From a filamentous cyanobacterium CCP2 (GTDB taxonomy: Bacteria > Cyanobacteriota > Cyanobacteriia > Elainellales > Elainellaceae), in NCBI GenBank assembly GCA_003003615.1, contig PVWD01000013.1, positions 1 to 46,565 on the forward strand: DNA of 46,565 nucleotides. Reading direction: 5' to 3'. Positions 7,586 through 15,926 of the stretch are shown here, one piece after another (the stretch's first letter is position 1; the number at the start of each line of letters is the position of its first letter). The notes beneath the pieces are model-generated. The model was not told where the DNA came from, searched no databases, and was given only the letters and a program-made list of their open reading frames with translations. The translations under genes and the position numbers were made by a program.

Positions 7586-10072
7586 TCAAACTTTTGTCAA
7601 CTGTGCCTTGCTAGCAATCTGTTTGTAAACCATCAGTGCCTGTGCAACACATTGATCCATGTTGTAATACTTATAGGTTGCTAGTCGTCCTACAAAGTAC
7701 ACGCCAGGAGTGGCATCAGCTAAGGCTTTGTACTGTTTGTAAAGCTCGGTGTTTTCAGAGCGAGGAACAGGATAATAGGGATCGCCTTCTGCCTTCGGAA
7801 ATTCATAAACAATGCTGGTTTTATGATGTTCCTGTCCAGTTAAATACTTGAACTCCGTCACACGCGTATAGAGGTGTTCATTTGGGTAATTAATGACAGG
7901 AGCCGATTGATAGACAGCAGTATGATGAGTTTCATGTTTGAATTCCAGCGATCGATACGGCAATTTCCCATAGCGATACTCAAAGAATTCATCGATCGGG
8001 CCTGAATAAACCATTTCACGGCAGGGAATACCATTCACAACTTCACGATAATCCGTATTCAGCATTACCTTAATGTTGGGATGTGATAACATGTTTTCAA
8101 ACATGGCTGTAAATCCGTACAGCGGCATCGCCTGATAGGTATCGGTAAAGTAGCGATCGTCGCGATTGGTGCGGGTAGGAATGCGAGCAATCACCGATTT
8201 ATCTAGCTCTGAAGGGTCGAGTCCCCATTGTTTGCGCGTATAGCCGCGAAAGAACTTTTCATACAGCACCCGTCCCACTTTACTGACTACAACATCTTCC
8301 GAGGTGAGAATATGATCCTTGGGTTCTGCCAACGATTTGAGAAAATCTTCTACCTCAAAGGAGTTAAGGTTTAGTCCATACAAGGTGTTAATGGTGTCCA
8401 GGTTAATCGGAATGGGAACCAACTGACCATCCACGCTCGCCCGCACTCGATGTTCATAGGATCGCCATTCGGTGAACTGCGACAGGTGCTCAAACACATC
8501 ACGGGAATTGGTATGGAAAATATGTGGCCCATACCGATGCACCAAAACTCCTGCCTTGTCGTGATGGTCATAAGCATTACCGCCAATATGACTGCGGCGA
8601 TCGACCACCAGCACTTTTTTACCTAACTGGCTGGCTAGTCGTTCCGCAATCACGCTGCCCGAAAACCCTGCGCCGACTACCAGATAGTCAAACAAATACT
8701 CACGGGTGACAACTCCCGGTGCTTGTCCTGCCCCAAGGGATGCAGAGTGCTTGCCGTTGGCATAGGATTGCTGTTTGGCAGCGATCGACTCTTCAATCAG
8801 CTTTAGCATGGATGTCCAAGTGCGATCCCAGGAAATCTGCTCCAGAAAAGCATCGACTCGGCTGAGCCAACCCGAAGCCTGGAGATCCATCTGCATGGCA
8901 ATATCAGCCGCCACTACAAACTCTGATACTGTATCGGCAATATGCACCATGCCTTGCTGCCCGTAGGGACGTACCACATCCCGAATGGAAGTGGAGACAA
9001 CAGGTTTTCCAGCCGCCAGGTATTCTGGCGTTTTGGTTGGGCTAATGAATCGAGTAGAATCATTGCGGGCAAAGGGCAGCATCGCCAGCTCCCATCCAGC
9101 TAAATAGACAGGTAGCTCTTGATAATCTTTTGCGCCTAAGTAATGAATGTTATCGCGTTGTGGCAGGCTCTCAGAATCAATTTTGACCACAGGCCCAATT
9201 ATCACCAGATGCCAATCGGGGCGGGCATCAGCAATTCCTACCAGCAGTTCCAAGTCCATTCGCTCATCAATCACACCAAAGAATCCCAAACGCGGGTGAG
9301 GAATATCAATCTGATCGGCAGGGTCGGTCGTCAAAGCTCTAGCCTGGGCAAAGTGGGCAACATCAACGCTGCTGGGGAAAGCGTAAACGCTGGGATGCTG
9401 ATCCTGCTTGGCTTCGTACAGGCTTTGTCCACCTGTAAATACTAAATCAGCCTGCTCAAATAATTCTGCTTCTCGCTGCTTTAGCACAGGGGATGCGTTC
9501 TTAAATGCCGATAATTCATCCATACAGTCATACACTGCTGCCAGTGGCTTAAGATGCTGACTGAAGCCGATCGCCATAGGTGTGTAATACCAGCAGATGT
9601 AGTGCTGAATGTTATGTTCTAACAGCAGGTGATCCAGGAGTGTTTTTTGTATCTTACCAGTGGCTACATCGCTTAAATTTTCAGGTAAATGTGGTACAAC
9701 AACCCAAAGATTTCCAGTTGGATTACTGACCTGTAAATGAGCTGAAATGTTAGGTTGAACGATCGGTTCTTCCACAAAGAATACTCGTTTTGCTTGTGCA
9801 CAGCGAGTCAATAGATGTTGGGGACGCTGATAAACAAAATTCCAGCGCAAATGGGATAGACAAATGACATCGGCAAAGTCTGTAGCCGAACGATTAAATT
9901 CATTTGGGCGGGTGATGAACTGGGCGTTAGAAATATGCAGAGGATCAGATGAACGAGGATGAGTAGGCACTAAATCTTGAGCAATGCTTGCATATTGGGT
10001 AGATTCTCGGCTACCAAGTGACAGAGTATCGCGACCATTGCTCTGTTGAAAATGAGGTGGACGATCAGCCAT
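7586..10072 (-). CDS. glf: Glycosyltransferase-UDP-galactopyranose mutase fusion
   Basis: Residues about 65-430 form a GT-B-like glycosyltransferase, with LSHLRWNFVYQRPQHLL near the start and SPTKTPEYLAAGKPVV as the donor-binding helix region. From about 459 to the end is a full-length UDP-galactopyranose mutase: FAD-binding VVGAGFSG (467-472), IGGNAYD, RYGPHIFHT, and FRGYTRKQWGLDP. The mutase, an FAD flavoenzyme active in the reduced state, interconverts UDP-galactopyranose and UDP-galactofuranose. The fused transferase may hand the sugar to a glycan. The gene heads a minus-strand pair with the GH1-RmlD fusion and faces a 905-bp divergent intergenic region. The symbol applies to the mutase half only. 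Confidence 0.9.
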   Translation of the reverse strand: MADRPPHFQQSNGRDTLSLGSRESTQYASIAQDLVPTHPRSSDPLHISNAQFITRPNEFNRSATDFADVICLSHLRWNFVYQRPQHLLTRCAQAKRVFFVEEPIVQPNISAHLQVSNPTGNLWVVVPHLPENLSDVATGKIQKTLLDHLLLEHNIQHYICWYYTPMAIGFSQHLKPLAAVYDCMDELSAFKNASPVLKQREAELFEQADLVFTGGQSLYEAKQDQHPSVYAFPSSVDVAHFAQARALTTDPADQIDIPHPRLGFFGVIDERMDLELLVGIADARPDWHLVIIGPVVKIDSESLPQRDNIHYLGAKDYQELPVYLAGWELAMLPFARNDSTRFISPTKTPEYLAAGKPVVSTSIRDVVRPYGQQGMVHIADTVSEFVVAADIAMQMDLQASGWLSRVDAFLEQISWDRTWTSMLKLIEESIAAKQQSYANGKHSASLGAGQAPGVVTREYLFDYLVVGAGFSGSVIAERLASQLGKKVLVVDRRSHIGGNAYDHHDKAGVLVHRYGPHIFHTNSRDVFEHLSQFTEWRSYEHRVRASVDGQLVPIPINLDTINTLYGLNLNSFEVEDFLKSLAEPKDHILTSEDVVVSKVGRVLYEKFFRGYTRKQWGLDPSELDKSVIARIPTRTNRDDRYFTDTYQAMPLYGFTAMFENMLSHPNIKVMLNTDYREVVNGIPCREMVYSGPIDEFFEYRYGKLPYRSLEFKHETHHTAVYQSAPVINYPNEHLYTRVTEFKYLTGQEHHKTSIVYEFPKAEGDPYYPVPRSENTELYKQYKALADATPGVYFVGRLATYKYYNMDQCVAQALMVYKQIASKAQLTKV

Positions 10073-10190
10073 AGTATTTGTTGCACTCCCGATTTTTCTA
10101 AGTTAAATGTTCAAAAATTACATCTTTACAAAGCGAGAGCTAAATAAGTCTAGTTGAGACTAAACAAACGACCCAAGCTGTAATTTATGA

Positions 10191-10394
10191 AAGTGCGAAG
10201 GGAACCTGTTTGAATTTTTAGGTCAGTTATCAAGAAGATTTGGTGGGTTTGTCACAAAGGAGACAATTCAAAAACAGTTTAAGCTTGGCTACTCTCGTTC
10301 ACTCTATGAAACTCGATCGGATACTGTTTTAGCTTCTACCTTAAGAGAAGAAGACAAACAATACCTCTACGTCTTTGCGGTTAAAACATTGTAA
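10191..10394 (+). pseudogene. 67-codon open frame without start codon
   Basis: Between a TGA at 10188 and a TAA at 10392 lies a frame with protein-like composition, including FEFLGQLSRRFGGFVTKE and EEDKQYLYVFAVKTL. It has no in-frame ATG or GTG and no ribosome site, so it is more likely a decayed gene end than an active gene. I do not recognise the family. Confidence 0.25.
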
Positions 10395-10865
10395 AGTGCT
10401 GTGGTGCATATTTCTTTTAAATGTATCGGTTTCAACAACTGAAGTTAATCTTTATTTCCACTACGGGATGGAAAATAGCAGCACATCAGGAATTTGAGGT
10501 TGGTGTTTAGCTAAATCGATTATTTACTATGGCGGAATCAATTCATAAACGTGAGAGGCTTAGAGCGTAGCTTAAACAATCACGCTTCCGTAGATAGAGG
10601 TGCGAGTCAACTGCGATCGGTTAATTATAGATAGGGTGCAATGCAGCAGAAGCAATCTGATATCACAAAGAGATGCATTAAAAGAGATGTAATAAAGATC
10701 GATTAGATGAACTCAACTTTAAAGCAGCAATCATCTGATAATTTCTATAAAATTAACCGCTAGAGCGTTAAAGTGATGCCCGAAGTTCTTAACTTACCCA
10801 AACTTTTATCTACCACTGATTTTTACCAACTGATTCATGAATAAATCAATAATTAACCACCAATT

Positions 10866-10920
10866 AATTACCAATAAATTACCAATAAACTACCAATAAA
10901 TTACCAATGAATTACCAACA
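10866..10920 (+). repeat. Five tandem 11-bp iterons
   Basis: Five consecutive copies of AATTACCAATA occur without spacers; copies 3, 4 and 5 each differ from the first by a single base. A degenerate copy precedes them at about 10851. The period is close to one helical turn, so a protein would see the copies on one face of the DNA. They end 57 bp before the start codon of the second GH1-RmlD fusion, as expected for a regulator-binding array. Confidence 0.75.
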
Positions 10921-10977
10921 TATGAAACGGTGCATCACGATGTGGAAGAACGCAGCATTTAGCAAAGTGAGAGTTTA

Positions 10978-13227
10978 ATGAATTCAACACAAATGATGCC
11001 ACCGTTGGCGGTGTGGGGCGGAATTGAGTGTACGGTCAACCGAATCAGAGACCAATATTTTGACCAACTGGAATGGAATGGACATGCCTCTCGCATAAAC
11101 GACTTGGCGCAGTTTGCTTCTCTTGGGGTAGAAGCAATTCGTTATCCCGTGCTATGGGAACGTATTGCACCGAATGGATTGGAACAGGCAAACTGGTCAT
11201 GGACAGATGAGCGATTAGCCATGCTGGATGATCTGGGCGTTCGTCCGATCGCCGGTTTGGTACATCATGGCAGCGGCCCTCGCGATACCAGCCTGATTGA
11301 TCCGGCATTTCCAGAGAAATTGGCAAAATTTGCTGATGCTGTTGCCCAACGATATCCCTGGATCAGCCATTACACTCCTGTAAACGAGCCGCTCACCACA
11401 GCACGGTTCAGCGGACTGTATGGTCATTGGTATCCCCATGAACAAGATGATTTCATGTTTGCAAAAGCACTGATTCACGAGTGTCGGGCAACGGTGCTGT
11501 CAATGCAGGCGATTCGGCAGATCAATCCTCAGGCTCAACTGGTGCAGACCGAAGATTTAGGCAAAACTTTCAGCACTCCCCTGCTGTCCTATCAGGCGCA
11601 GTTGGAAAACGATCGCCGCTGGCTGTCGCTCGATTTGCTCTGTGGTCGGGTGAACTCTGAGCATCCTCTCTGGAGCTATTTACTTAATGCAGGCGTTGAG
11701 GAAGCCGAATTATTGTGGTTCCAAGATCATCCCTGCCCTCCTGATATCATCGGCATCAACCGCTATGTTTGTGGCGATCGCTTTATTGATGAACGGCTCG
11801 ATCGCTATCCTCCGCACACCCATGGCGGCAACGGCAAGCACCAGTATGCCGATGTGGAAGCGGTGTGGGTCTGTGCCGATGGCATTTATGATCATGCTGC
11901 TCTACTGAAGGAAGTATGGCAACGCTATCAGCAACCGATCGCCATCACGGAAGCCCATTTAGGCTGCACCCGCGAGGAACAGTTGCGCTGGCTGAAGGAA
12001 ATTTGGCAGGTGGCTGAAGCAGTGCGGAATGAAGGAGTAGACTTACAAGCTGTCACCGTCTGGTCACTGTTGGGAACCTATGATTGGAATAGCCTGGTGA
12101 CTCGCGCTGACGGGTTCTATGAACCAGGGGTATTTGATGTGCGCTCTGCGGTGCCTCGACCAACTGCAATTGCCACAATGGTGCAATCGTTGGCAGCAGG
12201 ACAAGAATATACCCATCCATTCTTGGAGCTACCCGGATGGTGGCAGCGATCGCAGCGGCTCCTTTATCCACCTGTAATTTACTCACAGGCATCGGGTGGA
12301 TGGATTGATGCAGACCCCACCGTAGTTGTCCGATCGCCGCAGATGAAGCGTGTAGGCAGCACAAACCATTCTTCTGGTGTTTCCCCTCCGCCATTATTGA
12401 TTGCAGGAGCAACGGGCACGCTGGGACAGTCCTTCGCTCGCCTCTGTGAAATTCGGGGGATTCCTTATCACCTATTATCCCGACAGGAGATGGACATTAC
12501 CGATGCAACGGCTGTGGGGCAAACGCTGACGGAACTGCAACCCTGGGCGGTGATCAATGCAGCAGGATATGTGCGAGTCGATGATGCCGAGCGAGAACCA
12601 CATCTGTGTCATCGCATCAATGCAGAAGGAGCCACGATTCTAGCGAAAGCTTGCGCCGATCGGGACATTGCAATGGCAAAGTTCTCCTCTGATCTGGTGT
12701 TTGATGGCAATCGCACTGACCCCTACAGGGAAAGTCACGCCGTTGCGCCCCTGAATGTCTACGGACAGAGTAAGGCAATCGCTGAACAACAGGTGTTAAC
12801 GGCTCATCCCGATGCCCTGGTCATTCGCACCAGTGCTTTCTTTAGCCCGTGGGATGACTATAATTTTTTGACGATTGCCCTGCGTACCTTAGCAGCAAAA
12901 CAGCCCTTTATCGCGGCAGCAGATGCAGTGGTTTCCCCGACCTATGTCCCCGATCTGGTGAATGTCACCCTAGACTTGTTGATTGATGGAGAATCAGGGC
13001 TGTGGCATCTAGCCAATGCGGGAGCGATCGCCTGGGCTGATCTGGCAAGAGAGGTTGCCGTCTTAGCAGGATTGGATCACACCTACATTCATGCTCGTCC
13101 CGCTAGAGAACTGAATTGGGTTGCGCCTCGTCCTGCTTACAGTGCATTGACGAGTGAGCGAGGAGTACTGTTGCCGTCATTGGATAAGGCGATCGGTCGT
13201 TACCTTGATGAACGGATCTGTGGATAA
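10978..13227 (+). CDS. GH1-like glycosidase fused to RmlD-like reductase (copy 2)
   Basis: This 749-residue paralog of the 5235-7538 gene has a GH1-like barrel (about 10-430) with acid/base Glu137 in TPVNEP and candidate nucleophile Glu325 in ITEAHLG. The RmlD-like reductase follows at about 472-745, with GATGTLG 477-483, Ser570-571 and Tyr595/Lys599. The two copies agree almost residue for residue through the barrel; they differ mainly in the linker (about 432-470). Glycosidase and reductase on one chain suggests a step in which a sugar unit is removed or transferred and a nucleotide sugar reduced, but the substrate is unknown. The start follows GTGAGAG and the iteron array. Being divergent from the mutase fusion it may be separately regulated. 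Confidence 0.85.
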   Translation: MNSTQMMPPLAVWGGIECTVNRIRDQYFDQLEWNGHASRINDLAQFASLGVEAIRYPVLWERIAPNGLEQANWSWTDERLAMLDDLGVRPIAGLVHHGSGPRDTSLIDPAFPEKLAKFADAVAQRYPWISHYTPVNEPLTTARFSGLYGHWYPHEQDDFMFAKALIHECRATVLSMQAIRQINPQAQLVQTEDLGKTFSTPLLSYQAQLENDRRWLSLDLLCGRVNSEHPLWSYLLNAGVEEAELLWFQDHPCPPDIIGINRYVCGDRFIDERLDRYPPHTHGGNGKHQYADVEAVWVCADGIYDHAALLKEVWQRYQQPIAITEAHLGCTREEQLRWLKEIWQVAEAVRNEGVDLQAVTVWSLLGTYDWNSLVTRADGFYEPGVFDVRSAVPRPTAIATMVQSLAAGQEYTHPFLELPGWWQRSQRLLYPPVIYSQASGGWIDADPTVVVRSPQMKRVGSTNHSSGVSPPPLLIAGATGTLGQSFARLCEIRGIPYHLLSRQEMDITDATAVGQTLTELQPWAVINAAGYVRVDDAEREPHLCHRINAEGATILAKACADRDIAMAKFSSDLVFDGNRTDPYRESHAVAPLNVYGQSKAIAEQQVLTAHPDALVIRTSAFFSPWDDYNFLTIALRTLAAKQPFIAAADAVVSPTYVPDLVNVTLDLLIDGESGLWHLANAGAIAWADLAREVAVLAGLDHTYIHARPARELNWVAPRPAYSALTSERGVLLPSLDKAIGRYLDERICG

Positions 13228-13377
13228 CCAGTTGTAATTTCGACACCCACTTCACCTTTGCCCAAACCCTAGAGGCAAGAGTACCCTCAAGGGGAATTTT
13301 ACAGGAGGGTTCATCCTGGTAGTCTCGAATAGATGAATCAAATTAGCTTAGATATTGACTTAAAATGCGAGAAAACG

Positions 13378-13401
13378 ATCGTGTTACCAATCGTGTTACC
13401 A
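13378..13401 (+). repeat. Two tandem copies of a 12-bp unit
   Basis: ATCGTGTTACCA occurs twice in direct succession 30 bp before the patatin-like gene. The TTACCAAT core resembles that of the 11-bp iterons upstream of 10978. It may be a regulator site; the two copies alone are weak evidence. Confidence 0.4.
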
Positions 13402-13430
13402 ATTCCTACATCCTTGATTAAGGTAAAAGC

Positions 13431-15674
13431 ATGAAAACAGCAACTTCAAGCAGCTTCACTAATCAAGTTTCTAAATTTATAGAAAATTGGATCGAACCAC
13501 CTGTTCAATTTTTCATCCGCCTAAGAGTGCAGACGGCGATCGTCTTAGCAGTATTGTTAATTTTTACGCAAGCAGGGCAAACGATCGAAATTTATCGGGC
13601 GATCGCTTTAGATTACAACATATATCAGGCGATTGTAGCGACAATTTTTGTGTTTGTCCTAAGTATTTTTGTTTGGTATACCTCTCGTTTTTTAGTACTA
13701 GAACAATTCGCTATTAAAGATAATCAATACAAAAACTTCTTAGCCCAGTGGGGCCCAAGGGGTTTAGGAATTGTTCCCATGCTTGGACTCAGTTTTGGCG
13801 TTTTGGCAGCCTGGAAGCAATCAATTGATGAAGAATCTAAGGCTTTCCTGCTCACTTGGATGATTTGTAGCTTGGGTGCTGCGGTTTTTGCCTTAATCCT
13901 ATTTGTTAGTCGTACTGCTTTATTTAATGAAGACCGCGCTTTAGGTGCGAAATCTCAAGGGGAAGGTTTATTTAGCCCAGAGGTTGAAATAGGACTTGCC
14001 AACATTGCCTACCTTATCTTTGCTGCTTTTTCTTTGCCTCTGGTATTTGCTGCTACAGATGCAAAGTTTTCTTTGGGAATCATCGCTATCTTTGCTCTGT
14101 CTCCACTGATCAACCTAGTTCTCTATTCCTGGTATTCAGCAAGGGAAATAAACTTAAGACGGAAAATCATTATTTGGTTTATTCCTTGCCTATTGGGGTC
14201 TGCAATTTTTGGATTTACTCTACCTCCCACTGCCGTTCCCAGTGCAGTTGGGTCAATTGGTGTAGTTGCGATCGCCTTTACAATTCTCGTCGTAATTTTC
14301 TCAACTATCTATAATTGGGCACTTGAAAATAATATTCCAGCCTTAACCTTTCTGGTGGGTTTAATGTTTTTTTCCAGCTTATTAAACCTCAATGACAATC
14401 ATCAGTTTAGGCAGACTGTAAAACCGCAGGCTGTTCCACTACCCGCTTTAGAAGATAGCTTTAAGTCGTGGCTAGCCAACCGACCCGATCGCGATCAATA
14501 TGTCGGGAAACCCTATCCGGTTTATCTGGTTTCTGCTCAAGGGGGTGGAATCTATGCGGCATACCATGCAGCAACGGCCCTAACAAAATTAACTGAATCG
14601 ATGCCAAATTTTCCCCAACATATTTTTGCCATCAGTGGTGTTTCTGGGGGTAGTTTAGGGGCTTCAACCTTTTCTAGTTTGATTAAGGAAAGTAATCATA
14701 TCAATCAGTCTTTAAGCGAGGCAGTAAGCCAAATTTTTGATCAAGATTTACTTTCTCCCTTACTGACCCTGGGCTTATTTCCTGACCTGACTCAGCGATT
14801 TATTCCCTTTTCTATTTATGATTGGGATCGAGCCAATGGATTAGAAGTTGCCTTTGAAAATGCTTGGAATCGTTTACCCAAACAAGAAGAAAGCGAAAAT
14901 CCTTTTAAGCGATCGTTCTATCAACATTGGCAACCTGAAGAAATTGCGCCTGCCTTGGTTCTCAACACAACAGTTGTTGAAAATGGCAAACGCTTAGCAT
15001 TTAGTCCCTTTAAGATCGTGTTGCCCACTCAGGAAAACATTGTCCTGGATGAAAGGGGTTTAGATGTCAAGTTGAGTACGGTCGCTGGGCTAAGTGCCCG
15101 GTTCCCTTTTGTCTCACCAGTAGGTTGGTACAAACGCAGCAGTGACGGCAGTAAATCCCGCTTGGCGGACGGAGGATATTTTGATAATTCGGGAATTCCA
15201 ACCGCCATTGATATGGGTCGAACCTTGCAGAAGCTAGAGGGGTACGGGAAAACCTTTAAGCTGGTTTATCTGGCGATCGTTGATCAGCAGGATAGTTCTG
15301 TTGAACCGCCCAACTCTTCTGGGCTAAATGAGATTTTATCACCTGTTCAAACCTTATTTGGTGCCCGCGTTGCCCGCAGCCTCAGTGCGATCGAGTTATC
15401 GACTTACACTCTGAATGACGGTGTTACTGATCCGTTTCAGTTGAATTTTAGAACCCTCGTACTTCAGAAAGTCGATCCACAAATGCAGATCAATCTTCCC
15501 TTAGGCTGGCAACTCTCCATGACATCTAAGGAGTTCATTGCTGGACAAACGCCTGAGCCAAGCCGGTGTAATGTAGACAATTTCAAACAAGCCTTCAGCC
15601 GTAATATTTCAAGCACAGATGCGAAAAATCACAACAGTTGTGTTGCCAAATCCATTGAACTTGAGTTGAGCTAG
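13431..15674 (+). CDS. Membrane-anchored patatin-like phospholipase
   Basis: The first 320 residues contain about nine hydrophobic segments and form a membrane domain. The C-terminal part (about 345-650) is a patatin-like acyl hydrolase. It has the oxyanion-hole glycines 371-373 in AQGGGIYAAY, nucleophile Ser405 in GVSGGS and the catalytic Asp580 in DGGYFDNSG. Patatin enzymes use this Ser-Asp dyad to remove acyl chains from lipids. The membrane domain would place it at a bilayer, probably remodelling membrane lipids. It stands alone, with AAGGT before the ATG and 200-250 bp gaps to both neighbours. Confidence 0.88.
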   Translation: MKTATSSSFTNQVSKFIENWIEPPVQFFIRLRVQTAIVLAVLLIFTQAGQTIEIYRAIALDYNIYQAIVATIFVFVLSIFVWYTSRFLVLEQFAIKDNQYKNFLAQWGPRGLGIVPMLGLSFGVLAAWKQSIDEESKAFLLTWMICSLGAAVFALILFVSRTALFNEDRALGAKSQGEGLFSPEVEIGLANIAYLIFAAFSLPLVFAATDAKFSLGIIAIFALSPLINLVLYSWYSAREINLRRKIIIWFIPCLLGSAIFGFTLPPTAVPSAVGSIGVVAIAFTILVVIFSTIYNWALENNIPALTFLVGLMFFSSLLNLNDNHQFRQTVKPQAVPLPALEDSFKSWLANRPDRDQYVGKPYPVYLVSAQGGGIYAAYHAATALTKLTESMPNFPQHIFAISGVSGGSLGASTFSSLIKESNHINQSLSEAVSQIFDQDLLSPLLTLGLFPDLTQRFIPFSIYDWDRANGLEVAFENAWNRLPKQEESENPFKRSFYQHWQPEEIAPALVLNTTVVENGKRLAFSPFKIVLPTQENIVLDERGLDVKLSTVAGLSARFPFVSPVGWYKRSSDGSKSRLADGGYFDNSGIPTAIDMGRTLQKLEGYGKTFKLVYLAIVDQQDSSVEPPNSSGLNEILSPVQTLFGARVARSLSAIELSTYTLNDGVTDPFQLNFRTLVLQKVDPQMQINLPLGWQLSMTSKEFIAGQTPEPSRCNVDNFKQAFSRNISSTDAKNHNSCVAKSIELELS

Positions 15675-15926
15675 GGGGTTGTGTAGTGCCAGAGCCACAC
15701 TGGACACTAAGCCGTTGTTACGGTTCACCAAGAGTCTCAATGGAGTGGCGATACAAATTTGCATGGTACTAATTGCCTACCTGATTTTACAGTTGATAGA
15801 GATTCCAGCATTTTAGATGTTGAACTCATAACATTTAAAATCCTTCCTGGTAGGCTGCTTGACAGTTCCAGGAGTGCATTACCCACTATATGAGTTCTCA
15901 AGCCTTGAATTGGTAGGAGAACACGC

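Larger units (their letters stand above)
10073..10977. other. Divergent intergenic region with iterons
   Basis: This 905-bp region separates the mutase fusion gene from the second GH1-RmlD gene and must carry both promoters. It contains the 11-bp iterons at 10866-10920 and a 67-codon open frame without a start at 10191-10394. I see no RNA gene. Base composition is lower in G+C than in the flanking genes. Confidence 0.5.

Noticed and set aside
10866-10920. CRISPR-like array
   Set aside because: The units are 11 bp without spacers, so they are iterons and not a CRISPR array.
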